From NCBI RefSeq assembly GCF_000485595.1, contig NW_014577068.1:390936-454935 (forward strand): DNA of 64,000 nucleotides. Reading direction: 5' to 3'. The number at the start of each line of letters is the position of its first letter. Within the stretch, counting starts at the first letter, position 1. Below the pieces are notes generated by a model that saw nothing but the letters and a program-made list of their open reading frames with translations, ran no database searches and was not told where the DNA came from. Shown here piece by piece: positions 11,201 to 19,034 of this stretch. The position numbers and the translations under genes were made by a program. The DNA comes from Priapulus caudatus (taxonomy: Eukaryota > Priapulida > Priapulimorpha > Priapulimorphida > Priapulidae).

Positions 11201-14200
11201 GCTAAAACTGAGCAGAGCACGTAAGGTCCCTCATACTGTGTTACTCTCTATACATCAAAATCTGTAAACTGTGTGTGTGCTACAGGAAACTAAACCTAAG
11301 CAAAGCACATAAGGTCCCTTATACTGTGTTACTCTCTTACACATCAAAATCTGTAAACTGTGTGCTCAGTTTTAGCTTCCTGTAGCACACACACAGTTTA
11401 CAGATTTTGATGTATAAGAGAGTAACACAGTATGAGGGACCTTACGTGCTCTGCTCAGTTTTAGCTTCCTGTAGCACACACAGTTTACAGATTTTGATGT
11501 GCAGAGTAACAGAGTGCGAGAGACCTTAGTGCTTTGCTTAGGTTTAGTTTCCTGTAGCACACAGAGCACGTAAGGTCCCTCGTACTGTGTTACCCTCTTA
11601 TACATCAAAATCTGTAAACCGTGTGTGTGCTACAGGAAGCTAAAACTGAGCAGAGCACGTAAGGTCCCTCATACTGTGTTACTCTCTATACATCAAAATC
11701 TGTAAACTGTGTGTGTGCTACAGGAAGCTAAAACTGAGCAGAGCACGTAAGGTCCCTCATACTGTGTTACTCTCTATACATGAAAATCTGTAAACTGTGT
11801 GTGTGCTACATGAAGCTAAAACTGAGCAGAGCACGCAAGGTTCCTCATACTGTGTTACTCTGCACATCAAAATCTGTAAACTGTGTGTGTGCTACAGGAA
11901 ACTAAACCTAAGCAAAGCACTAAGGTTCCTCGTACTCTGTTACTCTGCACATCAAAATCTGTAAACCGTATGTGTGCTACACAGACCAGGAAGCTAAAGC
12001 CCTGTATGTAAAGTCCCACCCACAATTAACCTTGTAAGCTTTGTGCACAAAGACATCAATGTTTACAAATCATGCAAGCCGAGTATGCCATACAAAATCG
12101 ACTGCCTGCTGTTGCTATATTCATCATAGAACACAATATTTTAATTATTTGATGATATTAGCAGTTTAATCACCACTATTTGTGGATGAGTGAGAACAAG
12201 TATGTGTGATATTAGCACTATAACTATTAACACTAAGCAAATAATGCGAAGGAAATTCTTAACCTCCATCTATAATACAGTAGGAAAATGCGTTCCAAGA
12301 CAGTGTTTACAAGCCGCTTCTAAAAGCGTTTATCTGCCGAGATTTCACACGCCGATTCTGGCCAAAATTGTGCATTATCACTCATAACCCAACGTATTTC
12401 GTGGAACATACTTTTCTTACCTTTGTATCAAATCTTCTTTGCGACCTCTTGTCGACGCTCCTCTTTCATAAAGTTTACTTTTAGAGCGTGTACGGTAAGT
12501 TTGTCATATGTCGCCATTAGTGTATCCCAGGTGTGCATCCGGGTATGCGGATAATCTTGCACCTCTACAGATGTGCTGCCCTCCAGCGGCAACTGTTTCT
12601 AGCGGCTAACCCCATTAGGCAGCATTAGTATTATTATAAGCATTATTAGCATTGGTAATTAATGGATGTGATCAACACGCGTTTGTTTTGTCGACAGTGC
12701 AAAAGCACAAGACGCTGGAGCAGCAGCTGGCCAACTACAAGAGCAGAAAAGCAGCGGTGACCACCGCGCCGGCAAAACCCGAGCCGCCCGCGAAAAAGGC
12801 ACCGCCGGCAGGGGGCGCCACCACCACCGCGCCCGAACTGAAGTCGACCAAGTCCTACCTGCTGAACAAGATGTTTGCGGGCGAGAGGAGGTTGGGAAGC
12901 GCCCCGGCAGGTGGCGCCACTCGCCACGCCGGCTCGAAGCACGAATTTCAACTGCAGCCCGAGTCGCGCGCGACGGCCCAGTGCTCGATGCTCTCCCCCC
13001 AGAGGGCGCTGCCGCAGGACTCGCCCGACGGCCTCGAGGACCTGCACAGTGAGGCCGGCACCTACGTGATAGAGCCGAGCGCTGAGGAGGAGTCGGCGCG
13101 TAAGTGCATCGAGGCCGTCTTTGGGCTGAAGATGTCGCCGCCGGGCGGCGGCGCGGGGGCGCCACCGTCACCCGAGCGCACGCCGACGTCGCCGCCGCCG
13201 CGCGATGCCGACACGGAGTCGATCCACACGTACGTGATCGACGCGAGCAACGGCCACGCGAACGCGCTCGACGCCGCCCGCAAGAACATCGACGACGTGT
13301 TCGGCGTGATGGCGCCACCGGAGGGGCTCGAGCGACCTGTGATAAGCAGCGACGACGAGGCGGACTCGCTCGATGGCAACGCCGGCAATCCCGCGGGCAT
13401 CGAGAAGGCCGACAACGAGAAGAGGGAGAAGTCGATGGAGAGAGACACGAAGAAACCCGCCGACTCAGGAAGTGAATCGTTAAAGGAAAAGGTGGGGAGT
13501 TTTTATCGTAAAGTATTGTTAACTAAAACACGACGTATGGTCAGTCCGAGGCACGCTAGCAAGGTCATTGTGTGACTCTATTACAACTAGGACTTCGGTA
13601 CAAATAAATACGAAATTTGGTCTTAACAGTTATCATTAATTATATAATTGTAATAATAATAAATTATAAAATATATTAACTGTTATTAATAACGTTTTTT
13701 AAACGTCAGGTCGTTTTAAACGTTTGGTCGTTGTACAAAACTACTATCCTATCCTATCCTAGACTAGACTAGACACTGATGCAGTGTGCTTGTGCATGCT
13801 CAAGTAAATTTTGAACGAAACGGTGGTGCCGATTTGTTTACTTTTCGCAGACTTCATTCATCACATTACAATACTTGTTTATGCTTATCGTGGCAGTTTT
13901 AGAACAGCTTCATGTGGTAATCAGTAACCGGCAGTGTGTCTGCAAACAGTTCTGCGCACTTTTAACACCGGTGAGGTCTTTGATCGTCGAGTTGTCCTGT
14001 CGTTCTCTACAGCGTCCGCTTCTCTTTCCCGGCAGACGTTTGTGATTCCCCCGAGAGACGAACCCGACAGCGCTCCCAAGTGGGTGAATCAGTGGGCGTC
14101 TCGGCGAGGTCTCGACGGCTCGAGCGGCGAGCTCGCCACGCCGACGGAGGAGCGAGACGGCAGCGAGACGCCCGAGGCCGGAGACGACGAGGCGGAGGCC

Positions 14201-15545
14201 GGCCGGCGGACGCCGACGAACACCGAGGCAGCGTCCGCCTCGCTCGCGCGCACGGACAGCCTCGAGACGAAGACCTTCCTCAAGGACACCGAGGACGTGA
14301 TGGCGGCCATGATGCAGCGGCTCGGCGAGCGCGAGACCGAGGAGATCCTCGCACGGCTGTCGTCGTCGTCGGACGACGCGGTGGGGAAGCGGCGCAAGCG
14401 GCGCAGCAACGAGGACGCCGACGCGGACAGCCTGAGCGCGCCGCTCGCGAAGGGCACGACGCGGCGCGGCGCGCCCAACGTGACGCCGGCGCCCTCTGCG
14501 CGCCCTGCCGGCGCCGCGTACAACACGAGCATCGAGAAGGCGTTCGAGCACCTGCGGGAGCGCGACGCGGCGAGCGACGGCGGTGCGTCCGACCGCTCGT
14601 CGACGACGGGCGGACACGCCGAGGCGAGGGCGAAACCGGCGAAGACGGGCATGAAGACGAATCGCGCGTTCGCGCTGCGCCGAGCGCGCCTCGACAGCGC
14701 CGACGCGGCGGATCTCGTCGTCGCGGCGACGGCGCGGCCGACGTCGGCAGGAAGCGCGCGATCCTCGTCCGGCCGGACGGGCGGGAAGACGACGGCGACT
14801 CCTGCTCCCTCCGCGGCGCCGGCGGCTGCCAGGGGAGCGTTCCAGAGGAATGACGGCGGGAGGTTCAGCCTGAGGGCGTCTCACCTCAGCCGGCCCACGG
14901 CCTCCAGTGATAGCCGACACAAGGCCGCCTCGCAAACGAAGCAGGTGAGCGCGCAGGCGGGCCGTAAATCGGTTTCGCAAAGCTACGTTCGCCATCGTTC
15001 AAACTTTTCGATTCTTTATTAGCAGTAAATCGAGGATATCCAGTGCGTTTCTGCTACGTCGTGATTGTTGTAGTTTGTTATTTATTGAATAACAATATCA
15101 TTCACAATTCATATCAAATCACATATGTATCTATTCGTGAATGACTGCGTCTGTTGATAGAAGTGGCGATTAAGACACAGGAATGTGCATGCATTATGCA
15201 GGTGAAAAAGCCAGTGAGCCAGGGTGCCTCCAAGGAGAAAGAGTTAAAGGCATGGAATAGAAGGAAAAGTTACGATCCGATGAGGGCAGCCGCTGAGGGC
15301 AGAGAGAAAAAGAAGCAGATGTCTAGTGATCTCAGGTGATACGTCTAATTTCTTACTATTTTCATGTAGCATTCGCAGTTTTACACAGGAATCTCATATT
15401 TGTGATTCTCTGTATATGGCGCCGTTCTATTATTTGAGGTGACTTTTGTTAACTCCCTCGACGTTTTTGTTCTGGGGCCAGCGAAGCTTAGGCCGGGGAT
15501 TCGGTCATTCATCCACTTACTTTTTGACTACTACTACTGCTACTA

Positions 15546-15603
<58 letters not shown>

Positions 15604-18600
15604 AGCTGCTGCAGCAGCTGCTACTGCTACTGCTACTGCTGCTACTGCTACTGCTACTGCTACTGCTACTGCTGCTGCTGCTGCTGCTGCTGCGGCGGCG
15701 GCTACTGCTACTGCTGCTGCTGCTGCTGCTGCTGCAGCTGCTGCAGCAGCTGCTACTGCTGCGACGGCGACAGTGACTACTACTACTACTACTACTACTA
15801 CAACTGACTCATACTGCTACATAGCTGCTCAACATGTACCACAGGATATGGAATAATGGGATATGGATAACGGGGTGGGGGAGTCTACATCACAGTTATG
15901 CACGGTTGCTGCGTGATGCTGCGTGCATGCACATGTCCGCTGACTCGTCGACGTTTCCCTCGTTGCTCCCGCAGCCGTCAGTCATCATCGAACGAGCAGA
16001 GTGACGTCGAGGTGAGCATCGTCGGTCTCAGCACTGAGGACGATGAGGACAGCCTGAGCATCGCCAGCAGTGGCGCCTCCTCGCGAGCATCGTCGCGGCG
16101 ACGACTCGAGCGCGCCGACGACAGCAGCTCCATGTCGAGCGGGATGCAGCAGGTAGGTGTTGTCGTGCGCGCGACGTCGAGGAGAGGCGAGAGTCGTGCC
16201 GCGGTCGGTGGGTCCGGCTGGGATGTGTGGTCTCGTTTTGTGCTCGTTTATTTGTAAATGTCGTATCATGCACCCACGTCGCGTCGTACCGTTGATTTCT
16301 CGATCGCTGTGTTGATTTCCTTATCGATTATTTTATTGCCGATTGATTGAGTGTCGTGAGAAGAATGAAGTTGCTAGGTTGTACGTTTCACGAACTCGCA
16401 TTCACTGGCCGTTGCACTGCCGTATTTTCACGATTAGCGGCTCGGCTCCGACCCCCTGTGTACGCAGCACAAGACGGCTTATTCCCGGCTCTCGGGCCAC
16501 ACGATGAGTAGCTCGCTTCCGGCCGGCGCCACCGCCTCACACAACATAGTCACGGCCCAGCCAGTCGGTTTCAGATCACCGTTTGCGCAATCATGTGTTC
16601 TTGGGCGGATCACGGAGCACGCGCAGGACGTGTGGAGCCCGTCCCGCGCAAGCAAGGAGGTTCGTTTCAACCTGAACCCTGCCTGTGCACTGTTGCCCTG
16701 CCTGTGCACTGTTGCCCTGCCTGTGCACTGTTGCCCTGCCTGTGCACTGTTGCCCTGCACGTGGCCGTGAGGCACGAGAGATTGTAATGATCACGCATGG
16801 AGTTCGTTGCATGAGCATATTGTCATGTAGAGAAGGATGGTTCCGCCGCACAGCATGGTTTTGTTCGGAGTAGTCTGCAGCATGCGAGCAGTGGCCTGTG
16901 ATTTACCACGCGTGTTGTGCCATTCATCTGTATGCCTAGATATGTCTGTTGCCTAGATGAACTTCCCATTTGAGTCTTTCTGTGAGACATTTGCCTTGTA
17001 GTATGGCCTAACTAATAATACGAATGGTCTTGCTACTACTGCTGCTGCTAGTGACAGTGATGATGCTATATCATAATATGATAATTTCAACTATTAATTG
17101 GTTTAATGAATAGCTGAGCATGAATTTATTTCCTGACAAAGCTTCCTGTTTTAGAGTGAAGGTCAAGGTTATTAATAAATGTAAGCAAGCTACTAAGTCG
17201 ACTAACATGCATATGAGTTGATAGGCATGTGGCTGTGAGTGTAGTCAATTCATAGTGCTGCACAATACCTGTGTTGAGGACGCAAAAATAATGAACAGTT
17301 ATGCTAGACAAATGTGCTTTGTACTCGTTTTGGCGTATATATGTCACAGATTGGTACTGATGTAATTATTAGTCGCATACTGATCGTATGCTTGAAGTTG
17401 CGAGTCATTGCTAGATTTGCAGCATTGAAGTGGACACTCGTATCAGATTATTTTTGCTGTAGTACATGAATGTTAAGTTGTAATCATGGAAATCAGAGGA
17501 ACCGTTAACGTAAGATTTGGGAATAATTACAATGTGTAAAATAAATGGGAGTGATTAGTAGTAGTTTAAGTGTGCAGATCAATGTAAAAATGTAAAGAAG
17601 ATGACCATATTTTGTAATGCTTATTGTTATTCATTGTCTTCACATTAACCCTGCATAGGAATCGGACATTGATATGTATATGATATGGGTTGATCATGTT
17701 GGTTGCTTATTGTCAGCTAGGACATTAATTACATCTACAAGGGCAGATAAGGATAAGAGTCATAACTACTACTGGTTATGAAAAATAAGAAAAAGAGAAA
17801 TTTAACATGTGATCATGGTTTTTTATTGATCTTTCATATGTTGACATTTATACACATTTAAGCTAGTTTTTATGCGATATTTATGCTTTCTTGGTTTTAT
17901 TTTGTGTTTCAGACATTCGACAGTTTGATCTTATCCACCATCCTTCAGCTGGCCTTTAAACTTGGCAACAGCTCTGATCGCACTCTCTATCGCGTTCGGT
18001 AAGCCACGCAGTATTATTTCCATAACATGAGATGTAAATTCTACACGTGTTCGTTTTCATAGATATATCATTGTTCATGCAGTTATCACTTTGCTTGTAA
18101 TACATATTTTTACTTAAATTATACAGAATCAAACCTGTGCTAGCAGTTAGCTCTGTAGAATATGCACCAAGCTGTCTATGAAAGACAGCCTTTGCCTTTT
18201 CCTCGAGCTCCCGGATATACAGTGCAACCACTTGGCATTTTATTTGAGTGAACCTGTATATCCAGGTGCAACTATGTGTGTGTGTGTGCGTGTGCGTGCG
18301 CGTGCGCGTGCGCGTGCGCGTGTGCGTCTGTGTCTGTGTGTGCAAGCAAGTGTGAGAGTGCGTGTGCATGCGTCTGTGTTTGTGTTTGTATTTATTAGTA
18401 GTATTGCTAACTAATAGTACTTCCTTTGTTAATCATCAGCGTTTTTCGGTTTGAACCCATGTTTTGCTTGAGGTTAATTTATTGTACAATGAATTTTATA
18501 GGGAACATATGGGGATGGCAACAGGTAGTGATGATGCGCAACACACAGATGAGCTGCCAGAACTGGCCACTTTAAATCCACAGAAAAACATGGCTGCCAT

Positions 18601-18926
18601 TCTTCGCAGCCTGAAGCGTGTTGAGCGAAACCTTGAAGGTATACAATTGTCATGTACTTTTTATGCATCTTTTCATTTTGAGATTTTGTCATTTCATTGT
18701 GTATCATATATGCTTTTTTTTGTTTTCAGAAATTGACAAAGATGTTGAGTCTGATGCGCTACATCTTCCTACAGAGATGTCTAGGTCTGTACCCCAGCGA
18801 TCAAAGCACCGCAGTGGAGACATGGTGGATGACCTTCAAAAGTCTGTGACGAGCCTCAACTTTGATGACCCTGTCCAAGCTGGTGATTCACAACCAGACC
18901 TATTTGCTGACGAGGAATTCTTCTAA
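2026..18926 (+). CDS. CEP170: CEP170-family centrosomal protein, 3' part of gene (16 exons)
   Basis: Exons: 2026-2200, 2782-2864, 4077-4245, 5547-6224, 9260-9505, 9806-9958, 10067-10407, 10949-11132, 12698-13491, 14036-14944, 15202-15335, 15975-16152, 16468-16659, 17913-17998, 18502-18638, 18730-18926. All have AG/GT borders and matching phases, giving 1551 codons plus TAA. Numbered from the first codon in the window, conserved CEP170 blocks appear in family order: PRGTPLYGQPAWWG (384-397), FTIEFD (559-564), TYVID...VFGV (855-880), KWVNQWAS (956-963), FLKDTEDVMAAM (1022-1033), NRAFALRRARL (1150-1160) and ILRSLKRVERNLE near the C-terminus (1474-1486). Vertebrate CEP170/CEP170B are centrosomal (subdistal appendage) and spindle-microtubule scaffolds with an N-terminal FHA domain; the FHA exons are not seen and must lie upstream. 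Most of the chain is low-complexity Ser/Pro/Ala/Arg, as in the family. Whether it corresponds to CEP170 or CEP170B cannot be decided, since an invertebrate gene probably predates that split. Confidence 0.94.
2427..2656. mobile_element. 230-bp PIF/Harbinger-like MITE
   Basis: Inverted ends tgctgcgtttacact / agtgtaaacgcagca, flanked on both sides by TAA (2424-2426 and 2657-2659), the target duplication typical of Harbinger elements. The interior has further inverted repeats around acacaatcg. It lies in the intron between exons w1 and w2. Confidence 0.75.
2782..2864 (+). CDS. CEP170: CEP170 exon w2
   Basis: Acceptor tgtcctag, donor ccag|gtgata; phase 1 in, phase 0 out. Encodes LPSPREERVEELGPTDN followed by a Trp/Tyr-containing end (CWSYPEYQ). 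Short linker exon found by phase continuity. Confidence 0.8.
2865..4076 (+). other. CEP170 intron, no further features
   Basis: AT-rich, with a small TACACG/CACACA-rich patch near 3478-3560. No exon, RNA gene or complete mobile element recognised. Confidence 0.6.
4077..4245 (+). CDS. CEP170: CEP170 exon w3, His/Tyr/Pro-rich
   Basis: Acceptor cggcag, donor atg|gtgagt; phase 0 in, phase 1 out. Encodes a His/Tyr-rich stretch (EEEYHHHYHRH) and then Pro/Tyr-rich sequence (YYAPPPTYGPP). This looks like a disordered linker without an obvious vertebrate counterpart. Confidence 0.85.
4246..5546 (+). other. CEP170 intron, no features seen
   Basis: AT-rich sequence without recognisable repeats or exons. 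Confidence 0.6.
5547..6224 (+). CDS. CEP170: CEP170 exon w4 with GDPR tetrapeptide repeat
   Basis: Acceptor gcttacag, donor agcg|gtgagt; phase 1 in and out. 678 nt of Pro/His/Ser-rich sequence containing seven perfect GDPR repeats and a phospho-site-like tail (HDSGYAPSPEPSSRPSSAGR). Strongly GC-rich compared with the flanking introns. Confidence 0.9.
5795..5878 (+). repeat. 12-bp coding minisatellite (GDPR x7)
   Basis: Seven in-frame copies of a 12-mer close to ggcgacccacgg inside CEP170 exon w4, with only synonymous changes (ccacgg/ccacgc, gatcca). Copy number could vary without frameshift. Confidence 0.95.
6225..9259 (+). other. 3-kb CEP170 intron
   Basis: Mostly unique AT-rich DNA. The 5' end (about 6285-6415) contains two G-runs and C-rich text ending in cgccactg, resembling the G/C-run repeat also seen near 27777, 46690 and 63140. 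The open stretch 7374-7736 has no ATG start and no homology I recognise. Confidence 0.55.
9260..9505 (+). CDS. CEP170: CEP170 exon w5, PRGTPLYGQPxWWG motif
   Basis: Acceptor tgacacag, donor ccag|gtaaat; phase 1 in and out. Carries PRGTPLYGQPAWWGEGDEK, almost identical to the motif that follows the FHA region in vertebrate CEP170 (PRGTPLYGQPSWWGDDE). This is the clearest family diagnostic in the window. Confidence 0.97.
9806..9958 (+). CDS. CEP170: CEP170 exon w6
   Basis: Acceptor tctgcag, donor aaag|gtaagg; 153 nt, phase 1 in and out. Encodes a polar linker (EKPERPTSLPLDQSDG...). Being a multiple of three with equal phases it could be skipped without a frameshift. Confidence 0.9.
10067..10407 (+). 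CDS. CEP170: CEP170 exon w7, FTIEFD motif
   Basis: Acceptor gcttgcag, donor cgag|gtaatg; phase 1 in, phase 0 out. Contains RRSAAFTIEFDNSDAKK, matching the conserved ASFTIEFDD block of CEP170, then a helix-like MHRFEKILEKRG. Its last ~30 nt and donor are duplicated in the following intron. Confidence 0.95.
10408..10825 (+). repeat. Tandem duplication starting inside exon w7
   Basis: The block at about 10380-10575 (last ~30 nt of exon w7, its donor and early intron) is repeated at about 10576-10825. Shared landmarks are gacgagct(c/t)cgaggtaa, gacgtcatca, taccaacctaatgat and ttattagctgcaataaat. The copied junction keeps a GT donor. Confidence 0.85.
10949..11132 (+). CDS. CEP170: CEP170 exon w8
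   Basis: Acceptor cagcag, donor gcac|gtaagg; phase 0 in, phase 1 out. Basic and Ser-rich, ETGYLSDNQLSASDQEEDY then RKLKLSRA. Its last 23 nt plus donor are the core of the 88-bp repeat array in the next intron. Confidence 0.92.
11133..12000. repeat. 88-bp array copying the end of exon w8 and its splice donor
   Basis: At least eleven full or partial copies of a unit of about 88 bp. Each core is like the last 23 nt of exon w8 (gaagctaaaactgagcagag + cac), usually preceded by ctacag and followed by gtaagg. Plus-strand cores: 11198, 11286, 11636, 11724, 11812, 11898, and partial near 11563 and 11990. Minus-strand cores: about 11362 (partial), 11446-11468, 11529-11551. Period 86-88 bp between adjacent direct copies. 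Confidence 0.92.
12001..12697 (+). other. Rest of CEP170 intron after the array
   Basis: AT-rich, no exon or element recognised. Confidence 0.6.
12698..13491 (+). CDS. CEP170: CEP170 exon w9, duplicated TY-I...VFG motif
   Basis: Acceptor tcgacag, donor aaag|gtgggg; phase 1 in, phase 0 out. Begins LQKHKTLEQQLANYKSRK. It holds two tandem versions of the CEP170 motif TYxIE...AR..I..VFG (window residues 798-821 and 855-880). The second is followed by RPVIS, as in vertebrates (NRPVIN), so it is the orthologous copy. Confidence 0.95.
13492..14035 (+). other. CEP170 intron
   Basis: AT-rich; contains a short pentamer run (tatcc then tagac) near 13746-13776. Nothing else supported. Confidence 0.6.
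14036..14944 (+). CDS. CEP170: CEP170 exon w10, WVNQWAS / LKDTE / LRRARL motifs
   Basis: Acceptor ccggcag, donor gcag|gtgagc; 909 nt, phase 0 in and out. KWVNQWAS matches vertebrate RWVSQWAS, FLKDTEDVMAAM matches LILKDTEAVMAFL, and NRAFALRRARLDSADAADL matches the LLRRARLGEASDSEL block. Extremely GC-rich, so the other frames are also open by chance. Confidence 0.97.
15202..15335 (+). CDS. CEP170: CEP170 exon w11
   Basis: Acceptor tatgcag, donor tcag|gtgata; phase 0 in, phase 2 out. Lys/Arg-rich (KELKAWNRRKSYDPMRAAAE), a likely basic microtubule-binding stretch; that role is inferred only from composition and family. Confidence 0.9.
15533..15802 (+). repeat. CTG/CTA trinucleotide repeat in CEP170 intron
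   Basis: About 270 bp of GCT, TAC and CAG trinucleotides, with an uninterrupted (GCT) run at 15551-15603 (about 17 units) and inverted ctgcagcagctg cores. It lies between exons w11 and w12. The open frames through it read only homopolymeric Ala, Leu or Cys and are not genes. Confidence 0.95.
15975..16152 (+). CDS. CEP170: CEP170 exon w12
   Basis: Acceptor cccgcag, donor gcag|gtaggt; phase 2 in, phase 0 out. Acidic/Ser-rich SDVEVSIVGLSTEDDEDS followed by an Arg/Ser stretch. An internal GAG|gtgagc near 16010 could act as an alternative donor. Confidence 0.9.
16468..16659 (+). CDS. CEP170: CEP170 exon w13
   Basis: Acceptor tacgcag; the best phase-compatible donor is the weak aaggag|gttcgt. Phase 0 in and out. 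Encodes HKTAYSRLSGHTMSSS... to ITEHAQDVWSPSRASKE, perhaps equivalent to the RIKEQEDYIRDW region. A 19-bp minisatellite begins about 20 nt after the donor. Confidence 0.75.
16682..16757 (+). repeat. 19-bp minisatellite x4 after exon w13
   Basis: Four perfect copies of cctgtgcactgttgccctg starting about 20 nt downstream of the weak exon w13 donor. Read-through stays open until a stop near 16770. Confidence 0.95.
16758..17912 (+). other. CEP170 intron, no features seen
   Basis: AT-rich unique sequence up to the exon w14 acceptor. Confidence 0.6.
17913..17998 (+). CDS. CEP170: CEP170 exon w14
   Basis: Acceptor gtgtttcag, donor ttcg|gtaagc; phase 0 in, phase 2 out. TFDSLILSTILQLAFKLGNS resembles the vertebrate LLLSSVFQFSKKIRQS segment. 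Only this frame is open. Confidence 0.88.
18270..18390 (+). repeat. GT/GC alternating purine-pyrimidine tract
   Basis: Interrupted (GTGTGC)/(GTGCGC) run in the intron before exon w15. Similar tracts occur near 21320, 33780 and 39350. Confidence 0.85.
18502..18638 (+). CDS. CEP170: CEP170 exon w15, C-terminal LKRVE helix
   Basis: Acceptor ttttatag, donor gaag|gtatac; phase 2 in, phase 1 out. MAAILRSLKRVERNLE matches the family C-terminal helix ISSILQELKRVEKQLQ. Confidence 0.95.
18730..18926 (+). CDS. CEP170: CEP170 last coding exon w16
   Basis: Acceptor gttttcag; phase 1 in; ends ...LFADEEFF then TAA at 18924-18926. Acidic C-terminus as in the family (vertebrates end in an acidic EEEDVTVQE-type tail). 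Confidence 0.93.
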
Positions 18927-19028
18927 ACTGTTTAAAAAAAATTTAAGGTGGAAAAGGGGAAATTATTTCACACTATTGCTGAACTATATAACACCAGTGC
19001 CATCTGCTGGTGTGTAGATATATATACA

Positions 19029-19034
19029 AATAAA
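19029..19034 (+). terminator. CEP170 polyadenylation signal AATAAA
   Basis: First AATAAA after the stop codon, 103 nt downstream. It defines a short 3' UTR. Confidence 0.6.

Noticed and set aside
11133-12000. CRISPR-like regular repeats
   Set aside because: The 88-bp units are contiguous, occur in both orientations and copy an exon end in a eukaryotic intron; there are no unique spacers or cas genes.
13910-14995. 361-codon frame on the minus strand and a 257-codon second plus frame
   Set aside because: Shadow frames of the very GC-rich CEP170 exon w10; Arg/Ala-rich with no motifs, while the chosen frame has conserved CEP170 blocks.
15439-15856. Long Ala-, Leu- and Cys-homopolymer reading frames
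   Set aside because: They are the three frames of one trinucleotide repeat in a CEP170 intron and have no flanking coding signal.
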